DNA from: Mytilus trossulus
Taxonomy: Eukaryota; Mollusca; Bivalvia; Mytilida; Mytilidae
Reading direction: 5' to 3'
NCBI RefSeq assembly: GCF_036588685.1
Contig: NC_086378.1
Span: 33,581,578 to 33,645,577, forward strand
Length of the DNA: 64,000 nt
The position numbers and the translations under genes were made by a program. The notes below the pieces were generated by a model that did no database searches, was not told the origin of the DNA, and was given only the letters and a program-made list of their open reading frames with translations. This document shows positions 11,275 through 21,499 of this stretch, one piece after another (within the stretch, counting starts at the first letter, position 1; the number at the start of each line of letters is the position of its first letter).

Positions 11275-11634
11275 ATGGCCGGTATATTTAACGACCATTC
11301 TGTTAAAGAACAAATTCCTGGATATTTTGACAATACTGAGCTACCTCTTATTTGTTATATTTACAAGAAATCTACCCGGAAATTTGTGTTTAATTATAGT
11401 CAATTGTGTAAAGATGTTAATGCTAGTGAAAATACACCTACTTCATGTAATTGTAGTACCTCCGAATATATTTATGGACCCATTTCCCATGTTATAACTG
11501 GAGATCTTAACATTATTCAAGACCGAGAGTTAAAATCATTCCTCAGTAAAGGACCTAAATATCGTCACCCGTCAACTATTAATTGGAAAGAGTATCGTAC
11601 TATCATCCACGACTCACCCATACTTACTGTATGA
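11275..11634 (+). pseudogene. CxC linker region of the Penelope-like element
   Basis: This is the same frame as the endonuclease segment, separated from it only by a TAA at 11254-11256. It contains TSCNCSTSEY, the CxC motif that links endonuclease and RT in Naiad-type elements, followed by GPISHVITGDLNII and a basic GPKYRHP. The frame ends at a TGA reached by a one-base shift; the +1 frame continues with CMKWIKREKADKKSFDSFF toward the RT. The CxC segment has no assigned enzymatic role and is diagnostic mainly of the clade. Confidence 0.65.
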
Positions 11635-11670
11635 AATGGATAAAACGGGAAAAAGCTGACAAAAAATCTT

Positions 11671-13534
11671 TTGACTCTTTTTTTATTGAAGATAGTTGAT
11701 ATACGTATTCAACATTTTAAAGAACATTTTACTATTAACAATAACCACATTAAACCTATTTCTCGTATCAAACATAAACTAAAAGAACTAGCCAAGGAAT
11801 TTGTTTTTGTCCCGGCCGATAAAGCTGCTTATAATATTATTATTGTTTGCGTAAATTTTACATTGAGGTTCTGAAAAAAGAAATCACCAATTCACCAACA
11901 TTCCAACTGACTCCATTTTCAGAAAACGACATCTGTAACAAACATAAACTTTTAGCTACAGCTTTACAAGCAGAGCCAAATACAATGGAAGTTCCAACTA
12001 TGTATTGGCTCCCGAAGCTACACAAAACACCATACAAATATAGATTCATTTCGTGTTCAAGCCATTGCTCCACTACTAAATTGTCTATTCTTCTTACCAG
12101 CACACTTGGTACAATTAAAAACCTGATAATAAATTGTTCAAATAATGCCTTCGGAAATAGTGGAATTAATTATTTTTGGAGTGTCAAGAACTCGTTGGAA
12201 GTACTTGATAAATTGTATGCTTATATTGATGATTTTGAATCTGTTCAAAATTTTGATTTTTCTATCCTATATACCACATTGCCTCACATTCTCATAAAGA
12301 AAAAAATTACACACCTAATCAAATGGGCATTTAAGAAGTCAGAGTGTGAATATATATGCTCAAACTCTTTTCGGTCATTTTTTAGTAGCAATAAACAAAA
12401 AAACTGTGTTAATTGGACATGCTTTGATACTATATATGCCCTTGAAATTTTACTAGAAAACATTTTTGTTCGCTTTAGGGATTTCGTATATCGTCAGATT
12501 ATCGGAATTCCAATGGGGACTAACTGTGCACCACTTATTGCGGACCTGTTTTTGTATTGCTATGAGTTACAATTTATGACCCCCAAAAAAATGCAAAGAC
12601 CAATCGAAACAACATCTGATAAACAAATTTAATAATACTTTTAGATATTTGGATGATATTTTGGCTCTCAATAATGACGACTTCAGTATGTATATTAAAG
12701 AAATTTATCCTGTTGAACTTACTTTAAACTAACAAAAAGGTTCCTGGTTCGATTCCCGTTTGGGATGAAAATTTCAGGAACTTAATTTTCGGCTCTCCCT
12801 TAACACCATTTGCGAGTATGGTTTTGAGGAAACGATGATAGTCCGTCGGAAGGGGACGATAAATGGCTGACCCGTGTTAAGAGATAGCCTTATCTCTTGC
12901 ACGTTAAAGACACCCTTGTAGATTTCGAAAAAGAGTAGGCTAACGCCGCTACAAGGCAGAACTCGCACCCGCAAAGTGGAAAGGGATTAATATAAGTTGC
13001 AAAACTTGTTTCCCAATCCACTCTAAATAAATATGTTTAAACTAAACTACTTTAAACAAAGTTAATACTAACAATGACCACTGCCCTTTCCTCGATCTCG
13101 ATATTTATATCACTAACGGAAAGCTGAATACTAAAATTTATGATAAAAGAGATGATTTTTCATTTCCTATCGTTAATCATCCATTTTTAGATGGTGACGT
13201 TCCCTTGTCACCATCTTACGGTGTTTATATATCTCAACTTGTACGATTCGTTCGTGTTTTTTCTAAATTTTATCATCGGTATAAGGACATCAATCGTAAA
13301 TATAGCTCAACATGCAAACTTCTTATACGTTTAGGTATTTCACATCCAATTTTTTATGGAAATATTCTTTATAAAGCACAAAGGTGTCAGTATTCACCTC
13401 AGAAACTAGAAAAACCTTTGAATAGACTTATTAAGAAGGGATATAGTTACGATACTGTTGTCAGGTCATTAAAGATTGCATATTTTGGCGTTAATATTGA
13501 TTCACTTATAGGGTCTTTGCATCGGAACTAAACA
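11671..13534 (+). pseudogene. Reverse transcriptase of the Penelope-like element, frameshifted and SINE-interrupted
   Basis: The RT core is visible in order: FVPADKAA near 11805; MYWLPKLHKTPYKYRFI (fingers) at ~12000; FDFSILYTTLPH (motif A, catalytic Asp) at ~12255; IPMGTNCAPL (motif B) at ~12507; RYLDDILALNN (motif C, catalytic Asp pair) at ~12645; then the thumb region from 13065, including SYGVYISQLVRF and ending IGSLHRN at 13530. Frame changes occur near 11850 and 12630, and a SINE with target duplication separates motif C from the thumb. The catalytic residues themselves are intact. PLE reverse transcriptases are the closest relatives of telomerase RT and copy their own RNA at nicked DNA. 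Confidence 0.85.
12720..13057 (+). mobile_element. tRNA-derived SINE inserted in the RT, 10-bp target-site duplication
   Basis: TACTTTAAAC is present at 12720-12729 and again at 13048-13057, a direct duplication of the RT sequence at the insertion point. The ~318-bp insert begins with a Pol III B-box (ggttcgattcc, 12746-12756) but has no A-box, so it is 5'-truncated. It ends in an AT-rich tail (aataaatatg). Its body is coherent and not RT. It may be one of the V- or core-SINEs reported from molluscs, but I cannot assign a family by eye. Confidence 0.75.
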
Positions 13535-14041
13535 CATTTATTCAAAAAAACAGTTGTTGGCATGACACGGGTTATGTTCTTCTCATATGTGTTAGGATAT
13601 GAAGGATTGTGTCTGATGTACATATGATGAAATCATAATCTTTTAGTCAGTTTAATTGAAGTCTGGAGCTGGCATGTCAGTTAACTGCTAGAAGTCTGTT
13701 GTTATTAATGTATTATTGTCATTTTGTTTATTTGCTTTGGTTACATCTTCTGACATCAGACTCGGACTTCTCATGAACTGAATTTTAATGTATGTATTGT
13801 TATTCGTTTACTTTTCTACATTGGCTAGAGGTATAGGGAGAGGGTTGAGATCTCACAAACATGTTTAACATCGCCGCATTTTTGCGCCTGTCCCAAGTTA
13901 GGAGCCTCTGGCCTTTGTTAGTCTTGTATTATTTTAATTTTAGTTTCTTGTGTACAATTTGAAAATTAGTATGGCGTTCATTATCACTGAACTAGTATAT
14001 ATTTGTTAATGGGCCAGCTGAAGGACGCCTCCGGGTGCGGG
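13535..14041 (+). other. 3' untranslated tail of the Penelope-like element
   Basis: Non-coding sequence following the RT stop. It includes the phrases gccgcatttttgcgcctgtc and ggcctttgttagtcttg and ends near ggacgcctccgggtgcggga. I recall this as the usual tail of abundant bivalve retroelement copies, but that is not verified. If the element were a selenoprotein gene, a SECIS hairpin should lie here; I could not find a convincing one by eye. Confidence 0.5.
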
Positions 14042-14049
14042 AAAAAGTC

Positions 14050-15460
14050 ATGTCAATAGGCAAAATGGTGGCGGAAAACAATAAAGGTAAGCATTGTAAT
14101 CATTTGATTTTAACGTCACTAGATTTGCATATAAAAGTTTCTTCTCTAAATAATTGCAATATTTTAAATGACTAACACTATTTAAAAATATAGAAAGACG
14201 GCTCATAAACTATACTTCAACGTATAAAAGTTTGCTCAAAATCGTGTTTGTTTTGAAAACCAAACAAGCCATATTTCTCAGTCTTACAAAATGTCCCCTT
14301 ATTCTACATTCAACGTTTCCTTACACATTTTCTTAGATTGTGTCATCTCAGTTCAGAATGCGAAGCTTTCACACTTTGTACTTTATGCTTATCAGATTGC
14401 TCATGGATTAAGCTTTAAAATGGAACCCCTTGTATTGGTATAGCCATTTAGTTAATTAATAATATTTCTAACTTTCTGAGACTTACAAAATGTCCCCTAC
14501 GTCTTTTTTCGTATTTCAACGTAAATTTATCTTTTTTTTAACGTCACCTTTCTTATGCGTCAATTCGACGTATTTAATTTGCGATGTGTTTTAAATTAAA
14601 GATATTTTTGCAACTGTAGGTTCCATCATGAAATCAAAAGGTAAAATTGACAAAATGAAAATGTATAGAGAAAGGAAAAAACAACAAAAAAGTGAGAGAA
14701 ATAAATTATACTACGAAATGAAACAAAATGAGAGAATTAAAGAATACAAAAATTCCATAGCTGCTGTAAAAAAGAGAAGACAAAGGGAAAACACAACTCA
14801 CTTAAGCAAAAAGCTGAAGCTAGGATATTAAAAAACTTGCATAATGTCAGAAGGTTTAGGGAAAAAAGAAAAGGTGAAGAAAATCTTGAAATTATAGAAA
14901 TTGAAGATGTAACGAATTTTACAAATAGAATGCAAAAATCCAGAGCAATGAAAAAACGTAAGAGAGCACTTCCTCAGACTCCTAGAAAAAAGGCTGAACA
15001 TTTGATAAACCTTTTGACGGGGAAAAAATCTAAGCAGTCACCTACAATAGCAAAATTATGGCAAATGAACATTGTTAAATCCCCTGACGAAATTGAAAAT
15101 GATGAAATAGCAAAACATGTCTTAGTTGATGTTAAAAAAGTCCTGACTCATACAAAAGCTCAAAGATCAAAAGATGATTTCGAGGTAGTTGATATGATCC
15201 GAAAAGGAAGTTTAGTTGCATTATATACAGACGATGAAGGAGAAGACTTTTATCTAATGAAGGCAGGATCATGTCAAGAAAAACTGCAAAGTTCGGAAAC
15301 AGACGATTGGCAGGGTCAGTACCCAGAAGGAACTACCGTTATTTGTGGATTATATTACAGAAAAACAGGACCTTTATCGTACAGTTTAATTCAACGTAAA
15401 AATGTAATTGTGAGTGTCAAATCTGTCTTATATGTAACAAATGATATATTGACTCCGTAA
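14050..15460 (+). CDS. Hypothetical lysine-rich protein, two exons, one frameshift
   Basis: A short first exon (ATG at 14050 to 14086, 12 codons plus one base) ends at a GTAAGC donor. A pyrimidine-poor but good acceptor (tttgcaactgtag) precedes 14620, and joining them keeps the frame into the ATG at 14628. The first part is a very basic, probably coiled-coil stretch rich in K, R, E and Q. The frame shifts near 14790-14830. The second part (to 15460) has an RMQKSRAMKKRKRALPQTP segment, then a better-ordered C-terminal region with SLVALYTDDEGEDFYLMKA, a WQGQYPEGTTVICGLYY segment and SVLYV. I do not recognise a named family. The basic N-terminus suggests nuclear or nucleic-acid binding. The frameshift may be an assembly error or decay; it could also be a fragment of a transposon-associated gene. 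Confidence 0.5.
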
Positions 15461-16490
15461 TTGATTTGTCCTTGGCCATTCACGAAGAAATAATTGGACT
15501 GGCAGAGCAAAGCAGTTTATAACAGACTATTCGGAATAAAATTGAACGAGTTATTTTGTCTTTGAATTGCTCCTATATTTTGTATATTTCTTAAAAAGTA
15601 AACAAACAAACATTAAAAAAAGACAAACTAAAGAAACAATTAACATAAACTGAAAGGGAAACAAACAAAACAAACATACAATCGAATTAAAAAAAACATC
15701 AAATTCAGTCTTTCAATGCCGTCGTTTTTTAACGTTTCATTTTCCATATAGAAAACGTCGTAATTCGACGTTACGTTTGGTGACACCAGTATCGTGCGTA
15801 ACGTCTATATATTCCTATTGTGATCTTACTCTTCAATCGTTATACACAAGCCTACGTGTTGTCCAGACCTTTTATTGTCTCAAATTCAGGCTACATGTCA
15901 TATACGTGTTTGTACTTAAATTATAGTACGGTAGGGCCGTGTATTGCCTGTCCTGCTTTTTTTATCTATTCTATGCAGAAAATTATATTTTTTCGGGCAA
16001 TTTTCCCGTATTGCAATGTACATCCCCAGAATCCATCACTTGTTAGATTTGTGTTACATTTCAATTAATAAGCCCCTGAAATATATTGAATACAGTTATA
16101 AACCAGTCAGATTAGGTGTTCCGGTAAAGTAAGAATATTTTATGAGCTTTACCCTGCTTTATGAGTATGACTCTTCACAAAATATTTTTACTTAGTTTAA
16201 TAGGGAGACTGACAATTTGCGAACTTAAAATGAAAGGTCCCTCTGAAGTTGAGCATGTTTTTTGTGGTTTATCCTGCTTTATTGGCTGTCCCAATCGAGC
16301 TATTGTTACTTCGTTTCACAGAAAAAAAATCAAACTTTAAAATGAAAATGCACACGAAATTACTCATTACTTTTTATTAAATTCAAAGTATTATAAATGT
16401 AACGCTGTGTGTTCACACTGAAAGTTTTATTCGGTTAGGCTTTGTCAAATACTAAAGGCGATTTGTCTGTGCCCTGACGAATCCCAGCTC
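15461..16490. other. Unassigned stretch
   Basis: No gene is recognised. Overlapping short frames at 15820-16132 have no motif. A few AT-rich simple stretches are present. Confidence 0.3.
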
Positions 16491-16494
16491 TTAA

Positions 16495-17114
16495 GGGCAT
16501 ACGATACAGTTACAGGGAAGATAATGACGTTGCTAACGTAATTTGTTATTTTCGCGACGTCAAACGGTGACATATCGGGAAAAGATGCATTTTTCGACTG
16601 ATTTTTATCATTCAAACTGATTTAATTTGAAAACGAGTTCATGGACCCCTATTTTTCAAAACTGCATCTGATTTCATTTTGCAGGGAGATTATGTGACCC
16701 AAATTTTATAAAACTGTAAATAGAGGATTTTTTTTAATTGTGATAAACATGCAGTAAAAAATTACGGTTTTTCCACAATTCATGAACATTTGATAAATAT
16801 GAGTTATTTCTGAATAAAAAATTGCATATATTTTAAAGATATTTATAAAATACAGAAATTAACGATTATTTAACCAAAACAAATATGTTTTTATCTTATA
16901 TAACAAAAAAGTTATGTCTTTCTTTCGAAAAAGACATTACGGCCACAAATCTGAATTTCGCGCAAATATACAAAATTTCGACCTCATTTTACTCAAAAAG
17001 TAGCAGATGAAGGTATATTTTTTATTACATATTTGATTTAATCAGGTAAAAAATAGCCTGTATGCAAATTTTCATGAACTTGTAAATACAGGATCAAAAC
17101 TGTATCGTATGCCC
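16495..17114. mobile_element. TTAA-flanked MITE, 620 bp
   Basis: The 17-bp ends GGGCATACGATACAGTT (16495-16511) and its exact inverse (17098-17114) are perfect terminal inverted repeats. Both are bordered by TTAA (16491-16494 and 17115-17118), the target duplication made by piggyBac- or Kolobok-type transposases. There is no coding content, so it is non-autonomous. It sits at the 3' end of a hAT transposase relic. Confidence 0.85.
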
Positions 17115-17118
17115 TTAA

Positions 17119-17335
17119 GCACTTCTTTACATTCAATATTGACAACATTGTCACAGTCACTTATATATATGTAAAGCATAGCCAGACAACACAATCTGCT
17201 TACCGTCATTATTGACCTGTTCCATGTTTTAAGGCGTCGTAGTACAGAAAACGATCTCTCACAACTCCAAGACCCAACTGGCAAGGCGAACAGCAGCGAT
17301 TGTACATGTTTTTTATCTGGGTAGAACTGCGTGTG
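17119..17335 (-). pseudogene. hAT transposase, C-terminal dimerisation domain fragment
   Basis: The minus-strand frame reads FYPDKKHVQSLLFALPVGSW, then SCERSFSVLRRLKTWNRSIM and RL..LAMLYIY. This is the signature of the hAT family dimerisation domain (CERSFS.LRRLKT..R..M...RL..LA). Only the C-terminal ~70 residues remain and no catalytic core is visible. The coding sequence is cut at its end by the TTAA MITE, whose right end supplies the last residues of the open frame. hAT transposases move DNA elements by cut and paste; this one is a relic. Confidence 0.75.
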
Positions 17336-17374
17336 TGTGATTGCTTGCTCTGGTTTACTTTTCTTCTTTTTTTT

Positions 17375-17575
17375 AATAAATAAGGCCGTTAGTTTTCTCG
17401 TTTGAATCGATTAACATTGTCTTATCGGGACCTTTTATAGCTGACTATGCGGTATGGGCGTTGCTCATTGTTGAAGGCCGTACGGTGACCTATAGTTGTT
17501 AATGTCTGTGTGATTTGGGTCTTTTGAGGACAGTACCTGTCTCATAGGCAATCATACCACATCTTCTTTTTTATA
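17375..17575 (+). repeat. Copy of the ~190-bp interspersed repeat family
   Basis: Plus-oriented copy with landmarks ggccgttagttttctcg, ttttatagctgactatgcgg and ggcaatcataccacatcttc. It is about the reverse complement of the copies at 5978-6166 and 47284-47470. Confidence 0.8.
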
Positions 17576-19020
17576 TTTTAACCCAATCTCTCTAAAAGAC
17601 GTAAAAGTTTTCCATCTGTTAACTTCGCCATGGAAGGTTAAACTAACAACGTTAACCAGTGCATAAAAGATAATGCATGATTTCAACCATTTTTTTTTCA
17701 TTTCAGTTTGTATTTTTTTAATTTTTTTGTCAATCCACAATAGGCGGCAACTGCCTTCATGCCTCTATGTAATTTACCGCCCTGTTTGAAGCTTCGTGAT
17801 ATTTGTTCACTTTTAAATTAATACAAATGTTCACACACAGTCGATTGAGGTAGTTGTTAATGCATGTGGATCTTTTTAGTGCATCAGCATACATTCCGTC
17901 GAAAACAATTCCACAGAAACATAAAACATTGATTTTATTAAAGCATGTATTTGCATCTCTGCCCCCAGCGACATTTTTTGTCTGACAAAATCGTAACAAT
18001 TTGCAATAATTGAATCGAAAATGGAAAATCGAGTACTTCCTGTTAAGTTCAGGCGTGACTATTTTGTTTTAAAAAGTATAAAGCCCAAATGTTAGGTACA
18101 TCATTTCGCTTCAGATTTTATAAGTTTGATATATTAAGAATACAGGTTGATATTATAACATTATAAACTCATAGTTTAATAATTGAAAAGTATGGGTGAT
18201 GTGAACTACCTTCCTAATTAGTTACAACAACAAATTTGTCGCGTTTGAATAACACATTTTTACCGAAAATCCCTGACTACAGATGAAACTAGTGGGTTTC
18301 AAAAGTGTGTAATTTCAAACAAAATTTCCATTTTTAATGTGAATTATGTAGGGTAATTCGTTTTCATCCTCTGCAAATAATACGTCTACCATTTTACGAA
18401 ATACTTATTTAAAATAGTTTTTAATGTTTTAAAGGGGACAAACAGTACATCAAACTATGCGTAAAAACTAGAAAAAGTTTTTCTTTTTTAAAATACAACT
18501 GGCATATACGGATCATAATGATGATATACGGATAAACTCGTTAGTTTCAAGAGCTTAATTGACAGCGTGTTATCCCTTCAATGGCTTCCCTTTTTACGAT
18601 TCAAAACATATGGTGGCGTAGTAGAGTTTTCCCGATTTGCTACCTTACCAACCGTAATACGAACTGGGAGCCGTCCTTGAACTTTTGAAAATTATCATAT
18701 ATGCCCTTAATGTCAACGCCTGTACATGTTTTATGAATCATCAGCAAAACTATTTGGAGGATATTTAGTATTTTTAGTGTACTACTTGATATAAATTTCA
18801 TGTGAATATGTTCCCTATTCATAACAAACGATGTTGTGTGTACTCGATTATGTTTTCAACCATCCGTCATAAGTAACTATTGCACGAACATTTATAATTT
18901 AGATTTATTTCCCCTGACATTGTACAGGTAAAAAGAAGCTAAATATAAATCACATTCATTTTGTTTTAATTTAATGTTCGCCTGTTATATTGGTATAACA
19001 GTATAGAATGATTCGGTTGG
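17576..19020. other. Unassigned stretch
   Basis: Minus-strand frames of 62, 80 and 60 codons (17552-17740, 17757-17999, 18640-18822) show no recognised family, and I could not connect them by splice sites. Treated as non-coding. Confidence 0.3.
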
Positions 19021-19049
19021 CATTTTTCTGTGTAGGCTTTTAGAAAGCA

Positions 19050-20140
19050 TGATAACATGGCGGACAGTGATCAGTAGAGAATTGGTAGTGAGAATGCATT
19101 TTCTAGTTCTGTGTTGAAATATGCCTAGAAAGGGAGTTCAACTCAGTTCAACAATTGTAAACAAAGGTGAGCTGTACACAGGTGACATAACGAATGTAAA
19201 CAATCACACTTATCCTTCATTTGACAATCCAAGTTTAATGAACAATATGAACCAGCAACGTTTTCAAGATTTTTCATTTTTGGTTTTTCTCAAGATACTA
19301 CGTAATGTACTCGCCTAGTCCAAACCCGATGTTTTAACTACAAAATCAACAGCTATGTTCTAATTTTAACTCCGGTATACTCTATCCTATGCAACAGGTA
19401 AACTGTCATCGCCAGTCATGCAATACCAATCCCAACAACGTCCATTCTGGGTTAGTAAGTTATTTAAGAGATTGGATATATTTGAAAATAAACTTAAGTT
19501 AAAAAATCGACGCAGCTTATTGGAAACGATTTTGATAAAGTTAAATCTTTAAGACTGAACATGATAAAGTATCGAAACATATAAAAAAGTAAGCGGGAAA
19601 AAATTCCGTAGACGAAATAAATGCGTTCGTCGACAACATGAAGAAGGAAAACAACAGACTTAAAGACGAATTGATTGATATCCAAATGAAGTCGATGCAA
19701 AATAACTTAATTTTTTATATTTAAGAAACTGAGAAGGAAATTTGATCTGAAATTATTGGCTGGTTTTGTGATAATAACATGAAAATAGACGGTGTTGATA
19801 CGCACGTGGTTATTTCAGATGCTCACCGATTAGACAAAAAGATGAAAAAACACGTTAAATTTTAGTAAAGTTCTTAACATTTGAAAGTAGAGATTTGGTT
19901 AAGAAAAACTCAAAAAATATGAAAGGTTCGGAATTTGTCGTCTCGGAACAATTGTCTAAATAATTTTAGAAACGGAGAAAGAAAAAACGACCCATACTTA
20001 AGTTGTTGCGCAAGTTTAACGCGTATTTCGTTAAAGACCGCATATTTGTTGGTGGTAAAGAAGACAAGCGATAGCCTTTTAAAAAGTGCTATATTCGACT
20101 CTTAGCTGATGAACATGGAAAGAGCTCTCGCTTTGTAGAT
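19050..20140 (+). pseudogene. ORF1 relic of a non-LTR retrotransposon
   Basis: An initiating MPRKGVQ segment at 19121 is followed, through stops and shifts, by a coiled-coil-like region (FVDNMKKENNRLKDELIDIQ, ~19625) and then a nucleic-acid-binding module: MKSMQNNLIFY, DAHRLDKKMKKH and RDLVKKNSKNMKG, ending VKDRIFVGGKEDK at ~20065. This arrangement (coiled coil, RRM-like fold, basic tail) is typical of CR1/L2/L1-like ORF1 proteins that coat the element RNA. Many in-frame stops show it is dead. It lies directly upstream of the endonuclease/RT relic of the same element. Confidence 0.6.
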
Positions 20141-20548
20141 TAATTCATTTACTAGAATATCCACGTGCATCAATCAACAAATTTTACCACACACGTGAGG
20201 TCACACGTTACTCTACGGGATTGAAGGACATTTACTAGGTTTGGATTGTCCTAACCAATCAATAAATTTTGATTATTCACGTCTCGTAATATCTTCCAAT
20301 CAGGTAGCAAGAAAAATTAATAAACATTGAAGGGTATGATAAAAATACTTGTCTTTTTTTAATTAAAATATTGGTACCATGAATGGAGGATTGTTAAGCT
20401 GTTTATGTAAACAACACTTATGTTAAGTTTTTTTTGGTTGAAAAAGAAATCAACCATGGTATTTTGCTTTTAGCATATGAGCACACATATTTCAATACAA
20501 TTAAAGATGTCTTTGTTTGTTTTTCTTATATTTCACACGAGAATTATA

Positions 20549-20645
20549 GGTTAGACAATACTTGGTCATGTTTTATGAAGATTTAAGCCCAAGGCGAAGC
20601 CGAGGGCTTAAATTTTCATAAAACATGACCAAGTATTGTCTGACC
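20549..20645. repeat. 97-bp near-perfect palindrome
   Basis: Two 42-base arms (20549-20590 and 20604-20645) match at 40 of 42 positions around a 13-base loop (aaggcgaagccga). It abuts the left end of the inverted-repeat element that follows. There is no coding content. Confidence 0.9.
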
Positions 20646-21462
20646 AATTTAGAACATATTCACACTTTCGAGTGACCTTACAAAATAAGCCTTTCCCATT
20701 GTAATATTCAAACCTTAAAAAGAGTTCACATTTATAATGAACAAAAACATCGGTAATCATCATTTCAAAGGATGGAATGAAATGGCACTAACATAGTTTG
20801 TGAGCACCGAGAAGATAAATTGTTTTCTTCTGCTTCAGGTAAAATTCAATACTAATATATCTTGACATTTTTTTATTTTAAAAATCAACACAATGTGATA
20901 TAAATACCCTTTTTGAAATTTGATTTTTCTTTATAAATATAAAATTCTGTATAAGCATTTAGATTCAGACCATTCAACGTTAAATGCTTACTTTTGTATT
21001 GATAACTTTATTTGTATTGTGTTTTTCCTTTAAAAAAAATCCTTTGCTTTATATATCAGCAGTCTGAAATTGTTTTCTTGAAAGAAAAAAATATATCCCT
21101 CAAAATGCCCGGTTTATAATAAATAAATATTATTTTACCTAGATCCTTACCTCCATTGTTTTTATTTATTCTATATATGTGTACCATTAGAACATTTATG
21201 AAAATTTGCACAATTCAATATAATTTGTTTTAATCTTTGCTCTTTCATCTTAAATCAGTAGGCTATTTTCCAAGGGAAAATGCCTCAGGTGATTGTACAC
21301 TTCATTATTGCAGTTATTGAGAGTTCACTTTCATAATTAACTGACAATGAAAAGTCATTCATGTATAGCATTTCATAGTGCATGGAAAACCATGTATGAA
21401 AATTAGAGGGCGAAAAACTGACTTTTCATTGGACAAGAAGGGGTGAGTATGTTCTAAATCGA
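20643..21462. mobile_element. Inverted-repeat insertion (~0.8 kb) splitting the non-LTR element
   Basis: A left sequence (atttagaacatattcac at ~20648) matches in inverted orientation gtgagtatgttctaaat at 21443-21459. The segment separates the ORF1 and ORF2 relics and contains nothing coding. The boundaries and the relation to the adjoining palindrome are uncertain; together they could be one foldback element. Confidence 0.5.
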
Positions 21463-21499
21463 AATATTATAATATTTGTGATATCGATTTTCATGAGAT

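Larger units (their letters stand above)
9950..14041 (+). mobile_element. Decayed Naiad-type Penelope-like retroelement (N-terminal GIY-YIG endonuclease, then RT)
   Basis: Reading along the plus strand, in order: a possible 5' leader, a GIY-YIG endonuclease (10525-11254), a linker with a CNC (CxC) motif at ~11448, an RT of the TERT/Penelope type (11671-13534), and a ~500-bp 3' tail. Canonical Penelope elements have the endonuclease after the RT. The permuted order with a CxC linker is the published hallmark of the Naiad/Chlamys clade. The copy is dead: frameshifts occur near 10533, 11630, 11850 and 12630, there is a TAA at 11254, and a SINE sits inside the RT. A phrase at ~9957-9977 (ttttccattctcaatttta) resembles, from memory, the usual tail of such elements and could be a remnant of a preceding tandem copy. 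Element limits are approximate. Confidence 0.75.

Noticed and set aside
13562..13617. Hairpin with ATGA on one side and TGAT on the other in the Penelope-like 3' tail, as a SECIS candidate
   Set aside because: The outer stem pairs (GACAC/GTGTC), but there is no AA about 11-12 bases after the ATGA and the central helix is broken, so the SECIS geometry is not met.
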